64,000 nucleotides of DNA. Source: Capillidium heterosporum (Eukaryota > Entomophthoromycota > Entomophthoromycetes > Entomophthorales > Capillidiaceae). Shown piece after piece: positions 54,148-64,000 of the stretch; position 1 is the stretch's first letter; every line of letters starts with the position of its first letter. The position numbers and the translations under genes are program-made. Where the stretch lies: NCBI GenBank assembly GCA_016630905.1, contig WBMQ01000006.1, forward strand, positions 1,178,001 to 1,242,000, written 5' to 3'. A model generated the notes under the pieces. The model had not been told where the DNA came from, did no database searches, and saw only the letters and a program-made list of their open reading frames with translations.

Positions 54148-55970
54148 ATGCCAAGAGAGATAATAACGATACAGACCGGGCAATGCGGGAACCAAAGTAA
54201 CTACCTACAATAATAAACTTTTGCATTAATCTATCAAAGTTGGACAGGTGTTTTGGGAACAACTCTGTGCCGAACATGGCATAAACAAGGATGGTAGATT
54301 AGAACCGTTTGTAAATGAAGCAGCTGGCGATAGAAAGGATGTATTCTTTTATCAAGTAATTCCTTTTTTCTTCAAAACCTTATCTTTGGCGATGTAGGCT
54401 GATGATGAACATTATATACCACGAGCTATTTTAGTCGATTTAGAACCTAGAGTAATCCAATCCATTACCAATTCGGCTTACTCCAAACTGTACAACCCGG
54501 AAAATCTGTATGTAGCCAGTGATGGCGGCGGGGCTGGTAACAACTGGGCCAAAGGGTACTCCTGTGGGGCAAACATTTTGGAAAGTTTTCTGGATATGGT
54601 TGATAGGGAAGTTGATGGTTCGGATTCATTAGAAGTAATTAATTCATTTATCATCTTAATAATAATGTATTTTTAGGGGTTTATGCTGTTACATTCGATA
54701 GCAGGAGGCACTGGTTCTGGCCTAGGTTCCTTCTTCCTAGAATCACTGAACGATCGCTATCCCAAAAAGTTAATTCAAACCTACTCTGTATTCCCCAACA
54801 GTGAAAAATCGAGTGATGTAGTTGTACAACCTTATAACTCGTTATTATCGTTGAAACGACTTACTCAAAACGCGGACTCTGTTGTAAGTATACCTTTTAA
54901 TTTACTTTGCTGATAGTTTCAATTAGGTGGTAGTCGATAACGGAGCTTTAGATAGGATAGCAGTCGATAGGCTGCATATACAGACGCCCACCTTTGCTCA
55001 AACGAATCACCTAGTTTCAACTGTTATGTCGGCTTCTACTACTACTTTGAGGTACCCAGGCTATATGAATAACGATTTAGTGGGCTTAATCGCGTCTTTG
55101 ATCCCAACTCCCAAATGCCATTACCTTATGACATCTTATACCCCCTTTGTTGCTGATGGTGTTGAACCAGTATCATTTATATTTATATTTGAAACTAATT
55201 TTGTATTGTATAGTCGGTACGCAAAACCACAGTATTAGATGTAATGCGCAGATTGCTGCAGCCCTCCAACAAGATGGTATCCACCCAACCGACCAAAAAA
55301 TCCTGTTATATCTCAGTACTCAATATTATTCAAGGCGAAGCCGATCCTACTGAAGTAATATACATAGTAACATCTATATTTACAGTAAAAATCAGGTGCA
55401 CAAGTCTTTACTAAGGATTCGAGAACGTAGACTGGCACCCTTCATACCCTGGGGTCCTGCTTCCATACAAGTAGCTTTAACTAGGAAATCACCGTACGTC
55501 CAAACTTCCCACCGAGTTTCTGGATTGATGTTGGCCAACCACACCTCTATAACGACTGTAATTGATTTACACTACAGTATTTTACTAATGCTTTGCAACG
55601 TAGCTATTCAAAAGGACTTTAGAGCAGTACAATCGACTTATATCTAGGAAAGCCTACGTAGACCAGTATCGTAAATTCCCCATGTTCGAGGATGGTTTAG
55701 ATGAATTCGATAGCTCAAAGTATTTTATTGGGCATCTTCATGTACTGATCATTTATATAGAGAGGTTGTTCAAGATCTTATGGATGAGTACAAGGCATGC
55801 GAGTCGGCTGACTACATCAATATGGTAAGTGACCTCTATTGATGAATGCGTTCTTATACTTTTGATAGGATTCCTCGAACGTCAACCGGAATCGTCCTAT
55901 CAGTTTGAATCCCAACGACTTTAAAAGTTTTGATCCTAATTTCGCTAGACCCCCCAATTCCTTCTCGTAA
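54148..55970 (+). CDS. TUBG: Gamma-tubulin
   Basis: Ten exons: 54148..54196, 54240..54355, 54398..54634, 54677..54883, 54927..55169, 55214..55354, 55396..55557, 55604..55719, 55761..55824, 55869..55970; introns of 41-46 nt; 478 aa. The start [19 protein letters not shown] is diagnostic. It is followed by [27 protein letters not shown], the GTP-binding loop GGTGSGLGS, and [12 protein letters not shown]. The C-terminal section [26 protein letters not shown] and [19 protein letters not shown] is typical of gamma- rather than alpha- or beta-tubulin. It nucleates microtubules at the spindle pole body in the gamma-tubulin complex. The last exon ([13 protein letters not shown]) is a short divergent tail. 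Confidence 0.95.
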
Positions 55971-58900
55971 TAACAAATACTATTTATACTGGCTATAGGT
56001 TAAACTCTCTTATCGTAGATATAGTTTTTATACCAATTTGAAAGATAAAGTTTTTGCTATTGCACTTGTTATATACCTCGATTCTTTTAAAACTTATAAT
56101 GTAGTTTTGTTTAAATTGCTTATATATACGAGACGTTTATATTAGTTTCTAGATGTGAGTCCCAGCTATAATGGGGCAAAGGCAAGGTTTGATTTAAAAA
56201 GGTAGCTAAGTTGGCACTGATCGAGATATAGATATGAACATATGGAAAAGTCAAACTGGAATCATAATACGCCTAAAATATAAGTCCCAAAGTAGGTTGC
56301 TAAAACTTCAAGCTAAAAGGTAATAGTTGTAATCATCCAAAAATACCTAAATCTAGCCAATATTGTAACTAGATAGATGATATAAAGTTGAATCTTATCA
56401 TTTACACCAACGTTTAAAAACTTGAAGAACTCGGGTCTAATATTGGAAATTTAAGTCTAATAGATAAAATATAGAATGTTAGATGGCAAAAAATATGGAC
56501 GATATAATTATTATTTCTTGATATTCTAATGGCTTACTATTTGTAATTTTGATATTTATAATTCAAGCTTCTTTATTATCTTTATTGCTTTTACCAAGCT
56601 ATAACGGAGTTTTTTGACTTGATTAATATCCCTGGGTACTTTCTGAAGATACTTAGATGTTTAATTTTAGAGCCAAACTGGGAAACTATACTGGATTGCA
56701 AGGTGTCAACTAAATCTATTTCTTATCTGCACTTTACTGGTTATCATAATACTATTTCTATAAAGGCACGTTCTCAAAGAAATGTGAAGCATAGTTATAA
56801 ATGCAAATAGTTTTGAAAATCCTTTTCAAGCCCATAAGAAAAGTTTTGTTAACACCTGGACGCTAAATACGCCCCAATGTGTGGTAACTTAAGTATATTC
56901 TATTTATATACAAATGTGAGATGAATATCACATTCTTGCCTTCGATAATGCCACCGTTGCCAACCACATTTGAAGGTGTATAAAACTCCAGATGCGTATT
57001 ATCGTGCATGGTGCTACCTATATGGCGTTATATTCATTCAAACTATAGAATATATCTACATTAGAGGCGTGCCGCAATCTAAAAAGAAGTTACGAAATTT
57101 CCTTAAAATACGAAAGTCTTTTGAAATAGCAAAATTACTTGTACTTTTTCAAAATAGTGAAAGATCCAAGTGAAGATTCCTATTACTTTTATTATTAGAA
57201 TGTAGACATAAGTTATTACAATCTTCATCAATGACAAACTTTACACTTCACCACCCACTTGCTACCTTAAACCTATCTTACTTCATTAATATAATATCTT
57301 TTACATGTAGTTCCTTAAATTTGTTAACTTGATACAGATAAATCTATATTCTCAAGTGTCCAAGTGCTTTTGCAAGTAAACTCTTGTATACGTTTCATAT
57401 TGAACTGAGACTTGAGCTCGCCTTTTACTACATTTTGTACTTGCCTCGCATCAAACACTCTATATTCCAGCTTAAAAACAAAGTAAAGGAAATTATACAT
57501 ATAAAGTTAGTGAATGCTTCCACTATACTCCTGATTACTAAGTTAAATTAAATGGGAGGTATTTTTAACATTTACTAGGGAAAATCGAGTATGTTTAAAC
57601 TAACTACCAACTTTAACAAGCTTGAAAATCGGTAATTTCCACGAGCATATTGGATTATAGCTAAATTTTCTAAAAGGCTATCTTATATCACATAGTTGCA
57701 AGTGTAATGGTTATAACATAAATAGGTGCATCAAAAGGGTTACGTACTTTGGTATAAGGATCATGCATCGATATCGATAAAGACAATTTGTTTCAATATA
57801 AGTTTTGAATAATCTGTATTTTACTTTGATCTTGGAGTAAAAGTGTTTAGGAATGTAGAACAGCTTACTCAAGTTGCTTAAAGCTTTTTCATTAACTTGT
57901 ATAGAACTATAAGCTGGAGGGGATTTACTAAAAGTGAACCCCTTCACCAACATATACATAAATGAATTCATGATACTTTTATATAGACGGAGTGGAAAAT
58001 TTTGTAACTTTAGAGTTAAAAGTAATTTGGGGGTTGGGGCTGGGGGAGTATGGGAGTATTTTATCAACCCCGCAAAGTTGATATACAAAATTAAATTATA
58101 AGTTGGGAATTTTAGACTAGTGTTAGTAAGGGTGTGGGCGCCTTCAATTTTTTTATATAGTGCATGTTCTTAAATACTAAAATAGGTTTGCTGGCTTGGA
58201 GTTCATATTAGAAGTATGGAGGACTAGCTCATCTAGACTTCAAAAACTTATTGATTATACTAATAAAAGATTTGCATTGGTGTTCAAAATATTAAACCAG
58301 TGGCTGGGCTTTGGGTGGTGTAGGTAGGTGTAAGTGAAGTTTAGGAGAAGGATGTAGGCCGGTAATAAGCTTAGATGGCAGTAACTTTTTGCCACCAATA
58401 TGATTGCCACCTGCATCCCCTAAATGTTGGCAACGCTGGGAACTTTTGTGACAAAGTTGTGAAGTTGTCATAAATTTCATACTCTACACTGATCTGAATT
58501 ATCGGCTCACTAACTTTATACAGATTTAAAGCCATTAGACTGATAATTCGAAACATATAAAATTTATATATTAAAAATATATCTAAATAGATTTACATGT
58601 CAGTGCAATCGTAGCCAAATGCTCTTATCAATTCCACCATCCAAGATTTTGCAAATATATACAAATCTACACGCTAGTGAGATCGCCAATCTAAACGACA
58701 AAATATCCACCTTCCTAACCTCGTTTCGAACAACCTAAACTTCCAAGTTCATAAAAAAGGTAGCGGACACTTGACATTTGAGGGGTTTTGTCTCGGTTAA
58801 CGGGTCGCCCGTTTAGTGTTCTAGAAATTTTAGCCAACTACGTCACAAAAATACCATTTCCAGGCGGTAAAGCATCTAACAAAGAAAATAGCTTTGCAGT

Positions 58901-61900
58901 TGAACGTAGGTTGGAAAATACTAGTTTGTACATTTCAGGCTTTTTTAGGCTTAACATTACAATTGGGTGGATGAATGTAAAAGACCAACTTTTGGAAATT
59001 TGGATCGTCTACATATCCTCAATTGTTGACTGAGGAGTTGGTTTGTATGGCAAAATGCTAGTTAAAGCCTATTGAATATGCTTGTTGAGTAAAAACTTCA
59101 AGACAGTGACAACTCTTTCCTACCATTTATCCTTTATCCATCCTATGAAACTCCTACTTGGTTGGGGACTCCTAAATCAAACGATCTAAAGGTTGGTACT
59201 CGAACTTTTGAAATACAAATGAGCTTTGTTACGGTACATTCTATATCTAGCTAACCGATACTCAGTAGTCAACATATCTACCCTACATATGAAATCATTT
59301 TTCGTATGAAATTAAGAAAGTGTACAAAGTAGGTTAGTTTTATTAGTCCTGTACTCCGTAGATAAAGGGCTGTAGAACTTAGGAATCGGATACCTGCTCA
59401 AGTTCCCCGTCGCTCCGGTAAGGATTCATCACCAATAGTCCGTCTTCATGCACCACTTTTATTTTTTATTAATAGTTGTAGGTAACAAAGTATACTAAAA
59501 AAGGATGCTATAGTTGATGGTATCTTGGATGCTATTAAAAGGGGATTTAAGGTTTGCAAAGAAAACATATCTAAAGTATCGAAACTTTATTTCAATTTAA
59601 AGTATACTTTACCTAGATTTCCATCCTAAAGATATTCGAAGGTTTTTCATATTAGAAATACATTTTCGACATTGTATAAAATAAGGCTTAAGCAAAAATC
59701 AAACATATATTGATATTTAGATGATATTTCCTTGTTTATCAGTAGAAATTCAAACGTAGACTCACGTGGGATAGATCTATAATATAATTAATCGAAAGTT
59801 TCAGATATTTCTATCGATATACGAAATAGAGCAATTGTATTTCTAACAGCCACTGTCGTATGGTTTTGTTGATCTTATTGTACATTGCCATACATGGGTT
59901 TACTATGGCCATATTTGGTGAAGATTTCCATGTCAATAAAGTGGTTGCTATCTGGGTTTTACAAAGTCAAGGAAGTGAATCAACTAAAAATACGTATATT
60001 CATATATTGCAACATGTGTAAAGCTACTACCGCTTATTATAAACATGTTTTTTCGGTATACTTTTATCGAGCTATAAATTTTGGTGATAGCCACCCGAAA
60101 AATGTTCCATCAACCTTTGTAATTTAAACTAAGCTAACATTTGTATTGTTCGATATCAACATGTTCTAGATTACAGGGTTGGGTATAGGTATTGAGTTTT
60201 GGTATACGAGTAACAAACTTTTAGCCAGTCGATATGTTCGAGTTATACCCAACCGATAAGTTAGTTCCAGAAATCCTATATAGACATATATGTCCGAAGA
60301 TAGAACACCAAACTAATTTATATAGGAAAGTAAATATACATTTAAATTGGGGAATAGCTTTAAAGGGTAAAATTCAAATCCTAAACAGCTATTTTATGTA
60401 ATGTGTCGGTATTAATTTAGCAAGCTATTCAGATTCGTATGTTGTTCTTCCGAACTAATAGCTTTGATGAATGCCTATTCGAAAGGTTATGCTCGTATAC
60501 TGGCTAAACGAAGTCCACATACTTGGCTTAGGCAGGGGCTTAGTCGAATTGGATAAGCTGGTTTTTATATTAATGTAATCTATTGTACATACTTTGTTCG
60601 TATCCACTTTCATTTGTATATTATAAATCACAGTATCGATATGGATATGTGCCATTAGCATGCTATTTGCTTTGAGGTGTAGATAAATTATACACGGTAC
60701 ATTGGATTCAAAACGATATATATATAAGTGGGTGTTGGCATTAAACATTATCTAACACCTAATGGATATAGGGTATAGTTTGAATAACAACTTTGATGGG
60801 TACATTTGCTTTAGACTAAGGATGAACTTTTTGGTGTGTATTCGAGTTGTGGATTACTTTCTATCATAATGTCTTACTACTATCAGCGATTGAAAACTAT
60901 ATCTACATTTGAATAGTAGTTAGAGCTTACTTGAATAAATAGACTGCTTCCTAATACTTTTGTTATTATTAGTTTAGGATAATTGAATCTAGTTGCCAAG
61001 TATATGCAAAAGCAATTGAGATTTTGGTCTCTATTAATAAAACTATCGACTCCCAAAGCTCAAAGTTTATATTTCTAAGCAGGAAATGGATTCAATGTAT
61101 GGCACGTTTTCAAGTAGAAAGATATCTTAACTGGTAAGGGATGTGCTCTTTATAGGGTAGAATCAATATAGTTCATTATGAAGTGGATGCTTAAAAGGCA
61201 AGATATATAAGCTAATTAATTTCCCAACTAATAAAATTTCTAATTTGAGCTACACATCAGTCTATCCCTTGCTTGCCAAATATTGATCGTCCATGTCGGT
61301 CAATTAATCGATAATTGACAAACTTTTCATAAATTCGGTGCAACACTCAACAGTACACAGGGATCGTGATAGGAAGCCCGGAATTAACTTGAATGTAAAA
61401 CTATGAGTAAAGTAGCTATGAAAACCCATTTTATGACTAAAGCCTACACTACAACCCTGTTACAAAAGATGCTAAATAAGCATTCCATATTAAACTGAGA
61501 ATTACTTCTTAGATATATCTTAACTTTATATAGTTAAGCATCGGCAAAACATACAAGGAAAATTTATATCATAAGAAGGGTCGATATCTATTAGTGCAGC
61601 GTTTTATACAAGCGTATTCAGTCGATCAATGAGGCTTAAATTTCAAACCTACCCAGAATCTAAATATAAAGTAAAACCATTAAGGGAAGTGGATAGGTAA
61701 AGGAAGTGAAACCGATGTTTCCTTAACAGAATTCAGACCCTTTTCACAAATTTGCGAAACAGGACTTTGAGCCATCCCAATCAGATTTATTTGCATCCCC
61801 ATGGCAATTACCATTTCCACCTATCGAACTAATAAATTGGCTCTTTCTCCAACTTTTCCAAATTGAGCGTTGCTACTTTTCTACGATTTGGGTCAGTCCC

Positions 61901-62215
61901 AATTTGAACTTGTGCTCAATTTAAAATCCAAGCATCACAAACCCTTATAAAGCTCGGCTTGACCTCTTACATTTTTGTTTTTCTAATCGCTACACAAATT
62001 CCACCAGCTGAGGATTAGTTTGTAAATATTGAAACCGAGTGTCACAAACCTTTAAATATTATTAGACCTCTGGCAGCGCCGACTTAATTTAGTACTTATA
62101 TATAACCACTCTACTGTTTTGCTTCTACTTTCACCTTTCAATTCAATATCGAATCGAATTTATACTGTATCGACTACAGACCACCATCTAACCGACAACC
62201 TGTATAGTAGCAACC
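55971..62215. other. 6.2-kb interval without a recognisable gene
   Basis: All open frames here (for example 56970-57173, 57711-58088, 58788-59033, 59885-60127, 60455-60748) are short, AT-driven and without motifs or splice-joined homology that I can see. A G-rich motif lies at 58029-58054. TATA-like words at 61957 and 62095-62104 probably belong to the following gene. The length is large for this gene-dense window. Confidence 0.5.
58029..58054 (+). other. G-quadruplex-forming motif
   Basis: Four G-runs of 5, 4, 5 and 3 bases are separated by 2, 2 and 5 bases, meeting the standard G4 pattern. It stands out in very AT-rich DNA. Confidence 0.6.
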
Positions 62216-63808
62216 ATGTCCCAAGTACCATCGATATCAAGTATGCTAAACACCCAGATGAGCTTCTCGCCAAGCATCAAATCTACCTTCTCTTCCGACC
62301 TGGAGACGGATAAACGAGATAGGAAAACCTTGGACGACATGTCACTTAATAGCTATAGGAAATTAAGCATCGATTCCGAGCTTTTCTTTTCAACAGTACT
62401 TGATAATAAGCCGGAAGAGGAAAAAGTCCCTGAAAATCTCGATCAGTGGCAGCCCATAACTTCCCTAAGGCATACCGCCCATCAGATTATGATCCGAAAC
62501 ATGGTCCAGAACTCGCCGCGCCGTAACTCTTCCCTGAAACCCAAGTCAGTAACCAAAAACTCCAACTTCCGCGTCTCTACGTCGTCATCCTTTTCCACCG
62601 AATCCGAGCTCTCCACCATCTCATCGGACTCCATGCACAGTCAAACACCTGGAAGCCCATTGTCCTCTGATTTCTTCACTGAGCTGTACGACTCCCTAAC
62701 TCCTGTAAAATACGATACTGTGCCGCGACAAAAGCCTGTAAATCGGGAAAGGACACAGTCTCAACACTACAACACATTCTCATCGAACTTGGATTCACCA
62801 GTACTGTCCGATACATCCAACAACCGACAACGAGCCTCCTCTGTATTTACACCTGGTTCTGACTCTCCCCAATCGGACTTGAGTACCCACAACTCCAAGA
62901 CGGCGATCCAATCTAGCCTCAAAGTAGCAAAACTACTGGGAATTGACCAAATGGCCAACTCGTCAAACACCACTTTAGCCGTAAAGCAAAGTATTCCATC
63001 TAGATCTTCGATCTCATCGAGAACCTCCGACACCATCCCCGAAAATATGCTGGTATCGAAGCGATCCTCGTTAAATCCGATCCAGATAAGGAATATGGTC
63101 GATAACAAACTAAAGTCTCTACGACGAGCATCTCGAGCCAATTTACCGATAGACCTAAGTAAGGAGACCTCTTTGAAGAGCGTCACCAAAAAGAACAGTG
63201 CTAGCATCTTTGGCTTCATCGAGATCCATAAGGAATCCTCCAGCATTATCAAGAAGAACCCATGGAGGACAAAGTACTTTGTTCTCAACGAGAGTACGTT
63301 GTACCGATTTGACGATAACCATCCCACTTCGGTGACGTCAATCAAGCTCAAGATATCTTCAGCCACCATCATTTGCGTTTCCGACCAGTTCCCAGGCGAC
63401 AAGTGGGTCTTAGAAGTTGGTGACTCGCACTGCACTTGGTATCTTAGGTTCCACAACAAGAACGACTTGTCGTTATGGTTATCCACCCTCAAGCAGGCTT
63501 CCTCTTTAACCAAATACTCCAAAAAGAGTTTGCCGGTACCCCCTATCGACTTGGATTTAATGAACGAGGACGACAACTTGGGCGATTTAGTTGATCAGCT
63601 ACCACAGCCCCCGACGAGAAAGTCTTATCATTCGGCACCAGTATCACCAGCCCCCAACACCAAAGTTATCTCGTCAACACCCATGCGCTTCTCCCAAAGT
63701 TTGAGTTCGGGGTCCAGCTACAAGGTATCCCCCGACTACTTCACCAAGTTCTCCAAGGGGAATAGTTTCCTCAACTTCCCGTCACTGGCTGAGGTTCCCG
63801 AACTTTAG
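62216..63808 (+). CDS. PH-domain protein with long Ser-rich N-terminus
   Basis: An intronless 530-aa ORF from ATG 62216 (MSQVPSISSML). Residues 1-320 are Ser/Thr/Pro-rich with many basic-x-x-Ser sites (RRNSSLKP, RRASRANLP) and are likely disordered and phosphorylated. A single PH domain lies at about 333-432: ASIFGFIEIHKES at the start, NPWRTKYFVLNESTLYRFDD, then WVLEVGDSHCTWYLRFHNKN and DLSLWLSTLKQAS with the conserved Trp of the C-terminal helix. The tail holds Pro-rich pieces (LPVPPIDLD, PQPPTRKS, SAPVSPAPN) that could bind SH3 domains. It is probably a phosphoinositide-binding scaffold at the membrane; no catalytic domain. Confidence 0.85.
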   Translation: MSQVPSISSMLNTQMSFSPSIKSTFSSDLETDKRDRKTLDDMSLNSYRKLSIDSELFFSTVLDNKPEEEKVPENLDQWQPITSLRHTAHQIMIRNMVQNSPRRNSSLKPKSVTKNSNFRVSTSSSFSTESELSTISSDSMHSQTPGSPLSSDFFTELYDSLTPVKYDTVPRQKPVNRERTQSQHYNTFSSNLDSPVLSDTSNNRQRASSVFTPGSDSPQSDLSTHNSKTAIQSSLKVAKLLGIDQMANSSNTTLAVKQSIPSRSSISSRTSDTIPENMLVSKRSSLNPIQIRNMVDNKLKSLRRASRANLPIDLSKETSLKSVTKKNSASIFGFIEIHKESSSIIKKNPWRTKYFVLNESTLYRFDDNHPTSVTSIKLKISSATIICVSDQFPGDKWVLEVGDSHCTWYLRFHNKNDLSLWLSTLKQASSLTKYSKKSLPVPPIDLDLMNEDDNLGDLVDQLPQPPTRKSYHSAPVSPAPNTKVISSTPMRFSQSLSSGSSYKVSPDYFTKFSKGNSFLNFPSLAEVPEL

Positions 63809-64000
63809 CTCCTATAAAAATGTTTCAAGGTTGTCACGAACTAATAAATTTATATCTAATAGGATAGTCTGCATGTGTATATATTTACTATTGAAATAAT
63901 AAGTGTCTCCATTGATAGTTAGCTTAGTTTGCTCTTCAATTTTATGAAAGTACGAAGCAATGTTTTAAATGTTGTATACTAAAGGATGCCAGCAGTTTGA
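63809..64000. other. 3' flank of the PH-domain gene
   Basis: AT-rich, with an AATAAA word at 63843-63848 as a plausible polyadenylation signal. Nothing else was seen before the window ends. Confidence 0.4.

Noticed and set aside
53927-54277. 116-aa minus-strand ORF
   Set aside because: Overlaps the first two gamma-tubulin exons on the other strand; no motif.
57711-58088. 125-aa minus-strand ORF
   Set aside because: AT-driven hydrophobic composition, no start context, no motif; not convincing as a gene.
62767-63576. 269-aa minus-strand ORF
   Set aside because: Exactly antisense to the PH-domain gene; arises from its Ser codon usage and has no motif.

Overview
The window is nuclear DNA from an early-diverging fungus. 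Intergenic DNA is very AT-rich, and genes carry many tiny GT-AG introns: 49 were placed here, 34-71 nt, mostly 36-50. The fungal signature is an SPX-DASS phosphate transporter, a SulP transporter like yeast Vsb1, a Syp1/FCHO muniscin, a Zn2Cys6-type relic and Ser/Thr-rich GPI-type surface proteins. Alongside are genes better known from animals (JMJD6, BORCS5, GSKIP, SRA1 domain) and a secreted trypsin family. This mix suits an entomophthoralean or other zygomycete-grade fungus, for example a Conidiobolus relative. That placement is inference. No operon, phage or CRISPR structure is present.

Layout: 0-1.2 kb, 5' part of a SulP vacuolar transporter gene running off the left edge; 2.7 kb, tRNA-Val(AAC); 3.0-7.4 kb, three tandem trypsin-like protease genes with duplicated promoters, the first frameshifted; 7.4-10.9 kb, gene-free; 10.9-11.7 kb, Sel1-repeat protein; 12.8-13.3 kb, SRA1-domain protein (frameshifted); 13.7-15.0 kb, nucleoporin Seh1; 15.5-17.9 kb, succinate dehydrogenase flavoprotein (11 exons including a 7-nt microexon, one frameshift); 19.0-20.6 kb, RCC1-repeat protein convergent with a GPI-type protein; 21.5-24.0 kb, phosphate transporter; 24.3-26.1 kb, BORCS5-like protein; 27.5-28.9 kb, an orphan ORF and a small sequon-rich surface protein; 30.3-31.4 kb, GSKIP-domain protein and mitoribosomal protein mS38; 32.3-33.9 kb, Kelch membrane protein; 35.2 kb, an 81-aa homeodomain protein; 36.2-38.7 kb, muniscin (12 exons).

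39.2-41.3 kb holds a decayed Zn2Cys6 transcription-factor gene. Next come JMJD6 (41.8-43.3 kb) and inositol-pentakisphosphate 2-kinase (43.8-45.0 kb). 45.9-53.9 kb is a degraded zone with two MULE-type transposase relics, a possible Trf4-like fragment, another stop-broken ORF and one intact secreted-protein gene. Gamma-tubulin (10 exons) lies at 54.1-56.0 kb, then about 6.2 kb without a recognisable gene (it holds a G-quadruplex motif), and finally a PH-domain protein (62.2-63.8 kb).

Functionally this is ordinary eukaryotic synteny: housekeeping genes (SDHA, Seh1, mS38, gamma-tubulin, IPK1, JMJD6), membrane traffic and vacuole genes (muniscin, BORCS5, Vsb1-like, phosphate transporter) and secreted proteins. 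I see no clear undescribed multi-gene system. The most notable observations are the SDHA microexon, the minimal homeodomain protein, the BORCS5 homologue with a long tail, the altered specificity pocket in one trypsin paralogue, and three single-base frameshifts in otherwise well-conserved genes.
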